From contig NC_091966.1 in NCBI RefSeq assembly GCF_036711975.1, positions 1,681,501-1,745,500 on the forward strand: DNA of 64,000 bases, given 5' to 3'. The notes below the pieces were generated by a model, which had not been told where the DNA came from, searched no databases, and saw only the letters and a program-made list of their open reading frames with translations. Position 1 is the stretch's first letter; each line of letters starts with the position of its first letter. The translations under genes and the position numbers were made by a program. This stretch comes from Onthophagus taurus. Lineage: Eukaryota; Arthropoda; Insecta; Coleoptera; Scarabaeidae. Below, piece after piece: positions 30,806 to 40,936 of this stretch.

Positions 30806-31975
30806 TTATTGTAATAAGTTTTTTAAGAACGCCCAACATAGTTCAATGGGATTATATTGACAATTGTATGGAGGAAGACGAAGAACAGTATGGCCATGGT
30901 CTCTTATTAATTTGTCAATTTCAAAGGTTTTTTCAATTTGAGGCTTGTAATAACGGATTATTTCCCATAACGATTTTTTATTTAAGGTTGGTTCAAACTG
31001 TATATTATGTTCAGTTAACCATTTTTTCATATCATTTTTTTTGTGCAGAAACTTGGAGCTTTCTCGATTTGTTTTGAGTGATATGGAGCATTATCCATTA
31101 CTACCGCACACTTCGCAACCAAATTATTTAATGCTGGAAGTAATTGATTTTTCACCCATTCAATAAAAATAATTGACGTCATATTTTTATGATAATCTCT
31201 GTGCTCCGTGTTGTCACTGAGCAAGAGATCGCAATTTGGCAAAAACCCTGACGAAGTGCCTGCGTGCAAGATTGTAAATCTTTTTCCTTCGCCTTCTGCT
31301 CTTTGCGGAATACCGAATCTTTCATTTTCATTTACCCATTGATAAACTTGGGTGCCATTTTCGTAAATCCAAGTTTCGTCAAGAAAAACAAAAGTATACT
31401 CTCCGGATTCTAGGTATTGCAAGTATGTCTTTAAAAATGTAATTCTTTTTGAAACTATATGTGGTTGTTCAATTAACACTTTTCTATTGCTAATCTTTTT
31501 ATATCTATATCCCATAGATTTTATAATTTTATGTAATTTTGATCTACCATTAGTAAAATCACATTCATTTCTTGTAAAATTAAGTAAATCATTAAGATTA
31601 AAATACTGTTTCTTATCATGCAATTTTTGTATTTGTCTTCCTAACTCTTCTTTAATAAAATATAAATTATTATCCGTTTTGTAGTTCATTTTACAACGCC
31701 CTTGTGTTTTTGGTTTTTTTGCAGTTTGATATTTTTTGTAGGTTTGAATAATTTTAAAAACCGTCGTGCTGTGAACCTAATACAATTATGTTGAATACAA
31801 ATTTAATTTTAAAACTCAAGTGCAATACACATACATCAAAAATACGTGAAGCTTTATCACATATATATTTTAAATTCGTATTTGGTGTCTCCGTCTGTAC
31901 TTCTTCACAATACCTAATTATAGAGTTTTTTTCGCGTTTAGACAGTTGACATCCCGTTCTACCCTTTCTTAACAT
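30806..31975 (-). pseudogene. DDE transposase, DD82E spacing, one intron, one frameshift
   Basis: Cut-and-paste transposase of the DDE_3/IS630-Tc1-mariner kind. Exon 1 (31975-31835, 47 residues from MLRKGRTGCQLSKREK) is a helix-turn-helix DNA-binding start. A 58-nt intron (31834-31777, GTATGT...TTAG) joins it in frame to exon 2 (31776-30806). Catalytic motifs are FLDETWIYE, VVMDNAPYHS and LPPYNCQYNPIELCW. The second D and the E are separated by 82 residues once a one-base slip in a run of eight A (complement of 31031-31038 region) is allowed for; as written, the frame stops at 31027 and resumes at 31030. DD82E is the spacing reported for a group named Sailor; that assignment is from memory. 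The gene is otherwise uninterrupted, so it decayed recently or the slip is a sequencing error in a homopolymer. Confidence 0.85.
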
Positions 31976-32155
31976 TTTTATGGTAGATTTAGCAGCAAAA
32001 AAATTATATGAAAATTGTTTTTTAATCAATCTTAACAAATTTGATAGACAGTGGTGGCACACAATTAAAGTAAAAGTCACGACATGCGCTTTTACTTTCA
32101 ATACCAACTTGACGACACTTTGACAATTGATTTAAATAAAAAACAGATTATATAT

Positions 32156-33808
32156 CGAGACTAGTTTCGAGGTTACACCCTCATCTTCAGGTCGAAACTA
32201 GCAAAAACGAAAAACACATTAAAATATTAAAATAAAACAGTTTAAAAAACTTACAGTCAAAATTTTCAAAGCAATTTATACATGAAAAGCGAAAAACTCA
32301 AACGAAAAACATTATCTCGAAGAAAACTTCTTTAAAAGGTATGAACACGTTAAAATTTAAAAATAAATAATCACAAAAACATTCACATTCAAAAATTTTG
32401 TCAAAAACGAAAAGATGTCGAAACACCTGCATTGAACTACCCGGGCAAATAAACTTGTTATGTAATTGTTTTATGATCTCTCAGAGACATGAAAATAGGT
32501 TTATTATATCATTGAAGCTGATCATTTAATAATTCGCAGTTATTGTTATTTTTGTGTTTGTTAATTTCTAAAATTTCGAGCAGATCTAGCCTATCACCTT
32601 TCACATTTATGTAGACGTTTTGTATTATTATAGTCTATCTTGTGGCCTGTTTCAATGTGATGTTTAAATACATTGGAATTATCTTTAGTTTTGTGTTCTC
32701 ATATACGAGTCTCCAATTTACGCCCTGTTTGCCCAATATAAACTGAGTTACAAATGGAACATCCAATTGAATATATTCTTTGAAACATTCTTTGAAAATA
32801 TCTTTGTTCTTCATATGGTAGTTGGATAAAAGTCGAAGAATCGTGTTATTATTCGATAATGCCAAGGAAAGATTATATTTAGAAAAAATGTGTTTTGCCT
32901 GAAAAGTGACATTATTGAAAGGAATGGGCTTATATTTCAAGTTATTTAGAGTTTTAACATAAAGTGGGTCTCTCTATTGCTGTATTTTATGAAACAATCT
33001 ATTAATGATATGTTTTGGGAATTTATTATTATCCTATTCTGTTCGGAGAGGGCATAGTTAAATATTTTGTTTATTAAAAATGTAAAATTGGCAAGTTTTT
33101 GTGACATAGAATGCTCTGAATCATAAGGAATAGTTGTTGAGATGGTCGATGGTTTCCTATGAATGTTGTACTCAATTTTATATTTGTCTGTTCTTGTTAA
33201 ATTTAAGTCTAAAAAATTAAGTTGATCATTTTCTTCAATTTCTATTGTAAATTTAAGGTTCTTATTAACTTTATTCAAATAATTCAAAAAACTCATCAAA
33301 TTTTCTCTGGTCCCTTCCCAAATGCAAAAAACGTCGTCGACATATCTCACCCATTTATTAATATTTTTCTTGTGAGGATTAATATTATTTATAATATAGT
33401 TTTATTATACTTTATTTATATAAAAGATATCTGCTAGGAGACCTGATAAAGGCATGCCCATAGGTAAACCTTCCGAGATAAAGTAGTATTCGTTTTAAAT
33501 CTTATTTAGTCATTTCTATGAATTGGGTGGAATTATAAATAGAGTTCTTCGGAGCAAAGTTAATATCCTTAAATATGTTTAACATAAAATTAATAAGTTT
33601 TTGGGTAGGTGAGTTCAATGCAGGTTTAAAACCCGCTCAAGTCTTTTTCCCAGTTCCTTTGTTCTCGTCTCACCGTCGACATCTTTTCGCTTTTCATGTA
33701 TAAATTGCTTTGAAAATTTTGACTGTAAATTTTTTAAACTGTTTTATTTTAATGTGTTTTTCGTTTTTGCTAGTTTCGACTGAAGGTGTAACCTCGAAAC
33801 TAGTCTCG
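32156..33808 (-). mobile_element. Penelope-like element, 5'-truncated, with inverted terminal repeats
   Basis: The element begins CGAGACTAGTTTCGAGG and ends with the inverse CCTCGAAACTAGTCTCG. About 120-145 bp at each end are inverted copies (shared block GTCAAAATTTTCAAAGCAAT and its inverse near 33710-33730), a structure known from Penelope-like elements. It sits in the right terminal repeat of the DD82E transposon; comparison with the left repeat gives the empty site CAGATTATATATTTAAATAA and a short AT-only target duplication (about ATATAT). The terminal motif CTGAAGATGAGG...CCTCGAAAC (minus strand, 32164-32190) is discussed in the findings. Confidence 0.85.
32509..33600 (-). pseudogene. 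Penelope-like reverse transcriptase and GIY-YIG endonuclease remains
   Basis: In order on the minus strand: RT motif EGLPMGMPLSGLLADIF (complement of about 33425-33480); catalytic MRYVDDVFCIWEG (33312-33350); a thumb/linker region NLKFTIEIEENDQLNFLDL; and the GIY-YIG nuclease with IYSIGCSICNSVYIGQTG and RKLETRI (32700-32790). The frame is broken by a stop between RKLETRI and EHKT and by frameshifts, and ends in LNDQLQ with TGA at 32509-32511. The N-terminal part of the RT is missing. The RT/GIY-YIG combination is diagnostic of Penelope-like elements. Confidence 0.85.
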
Positions 33809-33889
33809 ATATATATTTAAATAAAAGTAAGTTAAAGAAGTTTTTTCTAGTATATCTTTTTAATATATTCCCAACTTGCAACATGGATA

Positions 33890-34105
33890 AAATTCTGAAT
33901 TATTCTAGGTCTTGTGTTAGTTCTAGTGATAATGTAAAATTAGAACTAACACGGGATCTAGAACTAGTAACATTCGGATTTAGTCGCACGTCTCTCAAGA
34001 CGGCTAAACCCAAATTATTGTAGGTCTAGTGTTAGTTCTAGTGATAGTGTAAAACTAGAATTAACACTAGACCTAGAACTAGAAACAGTCTCTCAAGACT
34101 GCTAA
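33890..34105. repeat. CTAG-rich hairpin repeat, two and a half units
   Basis: Continues the unit broken at 29557: CTGAATTATTCTAGGTCTTG, then a full hairpin (ATTCGGATTTAGTCGCACG...CGGCTAAACCCAAAT, about 33972-34018). The last, shorter unit, CAGTCTCTCAAGACTGC (about 34086), changes both sides of the inner stem. Confidence 0.75.
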
Positions 34106-36254
34106 TATAGGGTGAGTTTTTTTCCATGTTCAGTATGGAGATCTCGAAAACTAGCGGAGATAGAGAGACGATTAAATAGAGAAAAAATTGCAATTTCATG
34201 AACTCAATTTAATGAGCTTTTTGTTTTTTGTATGAAATGCATGGCTAACTACTATCCGTGCAAAACGTCAAGGCCCCTCACTTTAGAGATCGATATCTTC
34301 GTAACTGCTCGATGGAAAAAATTGCGGTAAAGTTTATTGTAATCAGTGAACATTTCTGCGTATCACATGTTAATTTGGAAATTTTCGGTTCCGCAGTTTT
34401 TCTTTTATCGCGAGTTAAGTGAAAAAAGTACCCGATTTTTGAGAGTGCCAGCAACTTTGTCTAGTTTGCGATTTTTTTTCTCCAAAACTATTTGACGAAA
34501 AAATTTCAAATTTCAACTGGTGGTAAACCAATGTGTTCTTAATGTGGGGCATATTTTATTTTTTCATTATTCCATATAATTTCGCAGAAAATCGCGCTTT
34601 AATAGGATGCGGTTATTTCGAAAGCGACCTGGCGGATTTCAACGTGGTTTTTACCAAAATATGTCAAATAATGTCGGTTGTCGAATTCCGTTATCAGTTT
34701 TTCAAAATTAAGGCTCCCTAATTTTTTAAGAGCGATTTAATGGAATTACAAATTAAAGAGAAACAGAAATAAGCTATGCGGGGGGAGACAGATGATGACT
34801 TTATTGTATCACTGTATATCCAGATTCCAAATACTTGCAAAAGAAATAATATTGCTTTGCTTAATAACTCACTACTACTTATTTCTTTCAAGACCTAAAT
34901 TGAAAGAGAAATTAAGAAATACACACGTTCTCGTATTTTTTGGTAGTAACCTCAGTTTCGTTCTTGAAAATTGTTTCAACATTATAAACTTTTTTCTCAA
35001 TTCAGCAAGTAAACGTGTCAAGTGGTTGAACAGGCTGAAACAAGAAAATTATCTCTGTTGGGGCAGTAGCTAATATAAATGTGGGATGAACCCTCTGTGA
35101 ATCTCAGTAGAAAAAAGTTCGATGGAATGCGATTAGATTTTATCATGACAGACACAAAACATAGATATTCAAAAATTTGTGTTGTATTAGTTGACATGCC
35201 TGTGTTATACGATGCTTAATTTTAAGTTTGTGTTGATATGCTTCGACCACAAGTGGCCTCGGCTTTTTCAAACGACGTTGTAGATCTTTTATCTAATAAT
35301 GACTCACATTTAGCATCCTCCTGATAAACTATCTCGAGGATAATTACCATAATTACAGCGAGTTTAAGCGCTCTCATCGGCCAAAAGCTGAATTTATCTA
35401 TGGGATAAATTTATCAAGACATGGTAAAAGTTGACCTAAGCAGAGGGGTCGCTTAATCCGAGGCAGTGGGTTTTAGAATGCTTAGTGTTAGCTTTGTATT
35501 GTATTACTTGATATGCCTTTACTTATGATACGTCTATTACACACCGACTCATGAGCGTTAGACCTTGGAAGAGAGTAGCTCATGATTGGCAGCGTTGGAG
35601 GTAGAAGATAAAGGAGGCCAATGCTCAATTTGGGCGATAACGTTTTTTTGGGGAGATAGAGAGAATGTATTCCTCAATCGTAAAACAGAATTCTCTAAAT
35701 ATGCACATTTTCTTATCTAAACACAAATCATAAAAGTTGTCACAATAATTTTGTTGATTGGCATTTGTAAACAAAACTAACTTTATTCCACATTCCTTCA
35801 CGGGATGGCACTATAAAAGAAAATTTCAAGGTATAATTGACATTACAAAAGAATACTAACCTTACTCAACATTCTTTCCGGGGATGATTGACATTTATAA
35901 ATAAAATTAACCTTACTCAACATTTTTTACCAGGAGGTCATTAACCCTAGTACACATAACTGACCTTTCCCATTCTAACCGGTATTGCGTAAAGAGCATA
36001 TCCTTTTTCTCTAGACTGGTAAACAACATCCTTAAAAAAATCTATCGAGTCAGAATCTAACAATAATATGCCATTTTTCAGATCAACATATTTTCTGGTA
36101 TTGTACTCTAGTCGGTTCATCAACATTCTTCCGTGTCATTTTTTTCAAATGAACATTAAGACCTTGAAATGCATGAAAGCGCTGGTTTGAGTATTTCAAA
36201 CTAAACATTCAAAAACAAGAACTTCCCAACATACCTGAAGTACGTCTTAAAACC
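34106..36254. other. Non-coding; half foldback element and LINE tail scrap
   Basis: 34106-34700 begins TATAGGGTGAGTTTTTTTCC and reads like a single arm of another foldback family (phrases such as GATCGATATCTTCGTAACTG), but no second arm was found. At about 35560-35635 one frame reads RPWKRVAHDWQRWR and, after a stop, KIKEANAQFGR, resembling a LINE C-terminal tail. The rest shows no gene. Confidence 0.35.
35750..35945. repeat. Imperfect tandem repeat, three units of about 55-70 bp
   Basis: Three times the pattern TTGACATTTATAAA..AAA-TTAACCTTACTCAACATTCTTT-CC-GG recurs (units near 35755, 35837 and 35886). No coding meaning was seen. Confidence 0.5.
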
Positions 36255-36259
36255 AAAGG

Positions 36260-36490
36260 TGTAGTATTATGACGACATCTAGCGGCAAAATTGTAGAACG
36301 CTCACGTGTTAACGAGTGCAACGACGACCAAGCACAGTTAACACACGACCACCAACTTAGAAGCATCACCTAGTTTAAGTGAAATCAAACTGTTTTAATC
36401 ATTTAAGTTGTTTTATGTTATTCAAACAATATAACATAGTTTTTGAACATTTTTAAATTGTACTTTATTATAATAAATAATAATACCACA
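36260..36490 (+). repeat. 5' LTR of the gypsy element
   Basis: 231 bp, TG...CA ends. It contains the promoter for the element; AATAAATAATAATA near the right edge may supply the polyadenylation signal. Essentially identical to the 3' LTR. Confidence 0.93.
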
Positions 36491-36510
36491 TAAATTGGCG
36501 ACGAGAGAAA
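36491..36510 (+). other. Probable primer-binding site
   Basis: TAAATTGGCGACGAGAG follows the 5' LTR directly. The TGGCGAC core suits pairing with a tRNA 3' end, but the tRNA species could not be assigned. Confidence 0.5.
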
Positions 36511-36614
36511 GAAAACGGAAACAAGTTATAACAGGTGGCGTGACGTCGTAAGACACATGGAAGAATCGAGAACGAAGGTGACGTAATCAAGAAACGGATT
36601 TTTAACGGAACAAA

Positions 36615-39600
36615 ATGGAAACACAACAACAAGAAAAACGTAAACATTTTAATTTTGAAGCTTTTAAAGAAGATCAAGAAGATTTTCTTTATTACATACA
36701 ACGTTTTGAAGTGGAATTAGCAATAAACGGAATAAAAACAACGGACGCAGACGCACGAAACCTACTACTTTCAAAGGTAGGATCACAAACTTTTAAATTA
36801 TTAGTAGATCACTATAGACCAGATAACGTTATAACAAAAACGTACAATGAAATAAAAGATGTCTTAAACAAATATTACGGGAAGAAATCATATGTTTTAT
36901 CAGAACGAGTAACATTTGCGATGTGTATGAGAAAGGAAACGGAAACAGTAACTCAATTTATAACTAGACTTCGTGGTTTGGCAGGAAATTGCGAATTTGG
37001 TGCAAATTTAAACGAACGTCTGCGTGATCAATTCGTAATCGCAATTAATAACTCTGCGTGGCAACAAGAGATCATTCGGGAATATCCAAATAATTCTGCA
37101 ACTTTGTCAGAAATTGAAGCTACAGCCGTGAAGCTTGAACAAGCAAGTATTCATTCGCAAAAATTAACGTCACTTACTCAACAAAATCAATTAGAACATG
37201 CATACCGGGTAACAAAACAAAACTTCAACAAACACAAAAACGAACAAAGGTCGGAAAGAATACCTAAATCTTTTGACAGAAAACAAAAATGTTTGTTTTG
37301 CGGTAATAAACGACACGAAAACGTACAAACTTGTCCAGCTAAGGATAAATCCTGTTCTTCGTGCGGGAAGAAAGGACATTTTGCAAAAGTTTGCATTTCT
37401 TCAGGAAAAATAAAGTTAAACAAAAATCAAACTACAAACACGCGAAACGTAACAACAAAAACAAACGATGAGTCATCATCTGACAACGGAACAAGCTCAG
37501 ATACTTTAACTATATGTAACATACGAACATCAAAGAAAGTAATGTTAACAGTTAAGATTGAAAACAAGGATTGTCAAATGCTTTATGACCCAGGAGCTGC
37601 ACATTCAGTAATAGGAAAAAAAGTATGGAAAAACTTGGGAAAACCTAAGTTACAACCCACGAACAATCTTGTAGCTTATACCGACATAGAAATCAAAACA
37701 TTAGGAACAACCAAAGTACAAGTCACAGCATATGGAAGAACACTAACACTACCCATTTACGTGGTTGAGCAAGACGACACACCTTTATTTGGTCTCGATT
37801 GGTGCATAGCATTCAAAACACCATTACCTGAAGGAGCACGAATTTGTAACATTCAATATCAGAAAAACAACGACAAACAGATCGTATCAATTGAGAAAGT
37901 AGAAAAGCAATTAACGAAAATTTTAGAACAACATAAAGAACTATTTGATGGTAGCATTGGAACCATAAGGGGACACACAGCCCGCATACACATTTCCAGC
38001 GATGTAACACCAAAGATTTTTAGGCCTCGACCAGTACCTTTAGCCTTACAGAAGAATGTATCAAAAGAGATTGAAAGATTAGTTAAAGAAGATGTATTAG
38101 AACAAATAGATACAACTACCACACCGATCGAATGGGCGACACCAGTGGTGATAGCAGTTAAATCAAATGGAAATGTTCGTCTTTGTGGAGATTACAGAGT
38201 CACAATAAATCCATTCGTTCAGGTAGACAATTATCCTCTACCGAGATGCGAGGATATGCTTAGTAAACTGAGTGGTGGAAAACATTTTTCACGAATAGAC
38301 TTAAAAGACGCATATTTACAACTACCCGTTCATTCCGATTCAAGAAAATATCTAGTTATTGCAACGCACAAAGGTTACTATACCTACAAACGTTTACCCT
38401 TCGGAGTCTCATTTGCTCCATCATTATTCCAACGAACGATGGACCAAATATTAAATGGATTAGAAGGTACCACATGTTATTTAGATGACATATTAATAAC
38501 TGCACCAGACAAGGAAACTCATTTGAAACGAATTGAACGTGTGTTAGCACGGTTACGACAAGCTGGCATCAAAACGCAAGCATCTAAGTGTGCCTGGTTA
38601 CAGAAGGAAATTGTGTTTCTGGGACATAAAATAGATAGAAATGGGTTACACCCAACTGAAGAACACATCCATGCAATACAGCAAATGCCACAACCTCGAA
38701 ATGTCACAGAATTGCGTTCTTTTCTGGGATTAATCACATATTATGCCAAATTTATCGAAAATCTACAGATCATTTGTGAACCCCTTCATCGACACCTTAA
38801 GAAGAATACGTCATTCAATTGGACAAATCATGATTCAGAAATATTCAAATCACTGAAGAAAACTTTAACCTCAGAATCAACATTAGTACATTATAATGAA
38901 AATTTACCACTTTACGTCAGTAGTGATGCATCGGCAAGAGGAGCAGGAGCGGTGCTAGCTCACAAAATGCCCGACGATACCCTAAGACCTGTTGCATTCA
39001 CATCCCGTACTTTTACAGACGTAGAAACCAGATATTCGACAATTGATAAAGAAGCATTAGCTATTGTCTATGCGGTAACAAAATTACACCAATATCTGTA
39101 CGGACGACATTTTTATCTTTTAACTGACCATAAACCGCTAGAACGTATTTTTAGTCATAAACGCGAAACACCAAAAATAGCAAGCAATCGATTGTTAAGA
39201 TGGGCTATGTTATTGAACAGTTATAATTACACCATCAGATATACACCCGGAAAACAAAATCAAGCGGCGGACGCTTTGTCAAGATTACCTATCTGTGAAG
39301 ATACACCAAGTAAAAACGAAGCGATTGGTCTACCAAAGCGAGGACATCTGTTACACCTCCGAGTTAAACACCTGCCGATGTCAAGAAAAGAATTACAGAA
39401 AGAAGTTTTTAAGGATCACGTGTTGTGCAAAATAATACCATATATTAAAACATATTGGCCTGATAAAGATATACTTCCAAATGAACTGATACCATATTAC
39501 GAAAAAAGGGATGAGCTATCGTATGAGGAAGATATGATTCTTTGGAAGGGAAGGATATGTATCCCAGAAAAACTTCGCAAAACAATATTAAAGATGTTGC

Positions 39601-40688
39601 ATGAGGGACACCCGGGAATCACAGGAATGCAGAGTATGGCGAAATTACACGTCTGCTGGCCAAATATCAACAACGATATACAAAAGTTTATAGAACATTG
39701 CGAGTATTGTCAAAGCTCGAGAAAGTGTACCCAACATCTACCTCTATATTCATGGGCAGCACCACCAGTTCCGTGGTCACGAATCCATCTGGATTTTGCA
39801 GGACCGTTTGAAGGAAGAATGTGGTTAGTGGTTATCGACGCCTACACCAAATGGATTGAAATTGAACCGATGAAATCAACGACAAGTGCCAAAACAATAA
39901 ATATTTTAAGAAAAATGTTCGCGCGGTATGGACTGCCTAAAATAATAGTGACTGACAATGGACCACAATTAACATCGGAAGAGTTTGAAAGTTTCTGTAC
40001 GTCGTTAGGTGTAAAGCACGTACGTACCACTCCATATCACCCGCAGACAAATGGGATCGCGGAAAGACTTGTAAAAACTTTTAAGAATCGCATGAAGTGT
40101 AGTGAAAAAGATATAGATCTAAATACGCGAGTGCAATCATTTTTAACTTCATATCGAGCAACCCCTACTAGAACGACCGGACGAACACCGTACGAACTTA
40201 TGTTTGGTCGGCTCATGAGAAATAAGTTTGATCAACTGAAACCGGATGTACACAGACGACTCGATGAGGAGAGTATAAGACAAAAGCAATGTTATGATCG
40301 ACACCATGTAAAAGAGAAATCCTTCGAGATAGGAGAGCCTGTTTGGGTCAACAACCCTTTAGCGGACGGATCAAAACCGGGCCAGATAGTTGAAAAAACA
40401 GCACCGTACTCTTATATAGTAGATCTGGGAAATTCTGTTAAACGAAAGCATGTAGATCAGATGAGATCTCGAGTAAAATCCCCTCTTAATGATGTACCAA
40501 CTACCCCAGAAAAGCCAAAGGAAATATTCACGGAAATTGACGAAGCAACCAGTATGGAAGACCCAAAATGTGACACTCCAAAGAAAGAGATACCCCAACC
40601 TGAGATTATAACAGATCGGGAGTCCGAAACGAAGCCTAGACGGAATCCTATCCGGGATCGACGACTTCCGGCGCGTTATCAAGTTTAA
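36615..40688 (+). CDS. Gypsy Gag-Pol polyprotein, intact
   Basis: Single 1357-residue frame with Gag and Pol fused and no frameshift. Gag: a helical capsid-like part (about 1-200), then two zinc knuckles (about 225-260; CxxCxxxxHxxxxxC-like CLFCGNKRHENVQTC and CSSCGKKGHFAKVC). Protease: YDPGAAHSVI near residue 325, with Pro where most retroviral-type proteases have Thr or Ser. Reverse transcriptase: DYRVTINPF, FSRIDLKDAYLQLPV, YLDD (about 622-625) and FLGHKID. RNase H: SSDASARGAGAVLAH (about 767), a glutamate in TIDKEALAIVYA, and LLTDHKPLE. Integrase: HHCC zinc finger (HEGHPGI...CEYCQ, about 995-1035) and a D,D,E core at HLDFAGP, TDNGPQ and GIAERLVKTFK. The gene ends 12 bases before the 3' LTR. 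It resembles the env-less K02A2.6-like gypsy lineage (from memory). All enzyme motifs are present, so it may be active. Confidence 0.95.
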   Translation: METQQQEKRKHFNFEAFKEDQEDFLYYIQRFEVELAINGIKTTDADARNLLLSKVGSQTFKLLVDHYRPDNVITKTYNEIKDVLNKYYGKKSYVLSERVTFAMCMRKETETVTQFITRLRGLAGNCEFGANLNERLRDQFVIAINNSAWQQEIIREYPNNSATLSEIEATAVKLEQASIHSQKLTSLTQQNQLEHAYRVTKQNFNKHKNEQRSERIPKSFDRKQKCLFCGNKRHENVQTCPAKDKSCSSCGKKGHFAKVCISSGKIKLNKNQTTNTRNVTTKTNDESSSDNGTSSDTLTICNIRTSKKVMLTVKIENKDCQMLYDPGAAHSVIGKKVWKNLGKPKLQPTNNLVAYTDIEIKTLGTTKVQVTAYGRTLTLPIYVVEQDDTPLFGLDWCIAFKTPLPEGARICNIQYQKNNDKQIVSIEKVEKQLTKILEQHKELFDGSIGTIRGHTARIHISSDVTPKIFRPRPVPLALQKNVSKEIERLVKEDVLEQIDTTTTPIEWATPVVIAVKSNGNVRLCGDYRVTINPFVQVDNYPLPRCEDMLSKLSGGKHFSRIDLKDAYLQLPVHSDSRKYLVIATHKGYYTYKRLPFGVSFAPSLFQRTMDQILNGLEGTTCYLDDILITAPDKETHLKRIERVLARLRQAGIKTQASKCAWLQKEIVFLGHKIDRNGLHPTEEHIHAIQQMPQPRNVTELRSFLGLITYYAKFIENLQIICEPLHRHLKKNTSFNWTNHDSEIFKSLKKTLTSESTLVHYNENLPLYVSSDASARGAGAVLAHKMPDDTLRPVAFTSRTFTDVETRYSTIDKEALAIVYAVTKLHQYLYGRHFYLLTDHKPLERIFSHKRETPKIASNRLLRWAMLLNSYNYTIRYTPGKQNQAADALSRLPICEDTPSKNEAIGLPKRGHLLHLRVKHLPMSRKELQKEVFKDHVLCKIIPYIKTYWPDKDILPNELIPYYEKRDELSYEEDMILWKGRICIPEKLRKTILKMLHEGHPGITGMQSMAKLHVCWPNINNDIQKFIEHCEYCQSSRKCTQHLPLYSWAAPPVPWSRIHLDFAGPFEGRMWLVVIDAYTKWIEIEPMKSTTSAKTINILRKMFARYGLPKIIVTDNGPQLTSEEFESFCTSLGVKHVRTTPYHPQTNGIAERLVKTFKNRMKCSEKDIDLNTRVQSFLTSYRATPTRTTGRTPYELMFGRLMRNKFDQLKPDVHRRLDEESIRQKQCYDRHHVKEKSFEIGEPVWVNNPLADGSKPGQIVEKTAPYSYIVDLGNSVKRKHVDQMRSRVKSPLNDVPTTPEKPKEIFTEIDEATSMEDPKCDTPKKEIPQPEIITDRESETKPRRNPIRDRRLPARYQV

Positions 40689-40700
40689 GTGAGGGAGGGA
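40689..40700 (+). other. Polypurine tract
   Basis: GTGAGGGAGGGA immediately before the 3' LTR, the expected plus-strand primer for reverse transcription. Confidence 0.75.
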
Positions 40701-40931
40701 TGTAGTATTATGACGACATCTAGCGGCAAAATTGTAGAACGCTCACGTGTTAACGAGTGCAACGACGACCAAGCACAGTTAACACACGACCACCAACTTA
40801 GAAGCATCACCTAGTTTAAGTGAAATCAAACTGTTTTAATCGTTTAAGTTGTTTTATGTTATTCAAACAATATAACATAGTTTTTGAACATTTTTAAATT
40901 GTACTTTATTATAATAAATAATAATACCACA
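40701..40931 (+). repeat. 3' LTR of the gypsy element
   Basis: 231 bp, matching the 5' LTR at all but one position. Followed by the AAAGG target duplication. Confidence 0.93.
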
Positions 40932-40936
40932 AAAGG

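Larger units (their letters stand above)
29566..33869 (-). mobile_element. DNA transposon of the IS630-Tc1-mariner supergroup (DD82E type), split by a Penelope-like element
   Basis: The left terminal repeat (29566-29652, about 87 bp, AATATACTAAAAAGATATAC...TTTAAATCAATTGTCA) is matched in inverse by two separated pieces at the right: 33805-33869 and 32121-32155. The split is caused by the Penelope-like insertion at 32156-33808. The minus-strand transposase gene (30806-31975) lies between the repeats. Removing the insertion gives an element of about 2.65 kb. AT-rich flanks make the TA target duplication ambiguous. Confidence 0.8.
36260..40931 (+). mobile_element. Complete Ty3/gypsy LTR retrotransposon
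   Basis: Two 231-bp LTRs (36260-36490, 40701-40931) beginning TGTAGTATT and ending ACCACA flank one open gag-pol frame. An exact 5-bp target duplication AAAGG lies at 36255-36259 and 40932-40936. A probable primer-binding site starts right after the 5' LTR, and a purine tract GTGAGGGAGGGA (40689-40700) precedes the 3' LTR. No env-like frame exists between pol and the 3' LTR. By eye the LTRs differ at only one base (CATTT versus CGTTT near 36402/40843), so insertion was very recent. Confidence 0.95.

Noticed and set aside
36615-40688. Endogenous retrovirus with an envelope (errantivirus)
   Set aside because: Pol ends 12 bases before the 3' LTR; there is no third frame and no room for env. It is an env-less gypsy retrotransposon.
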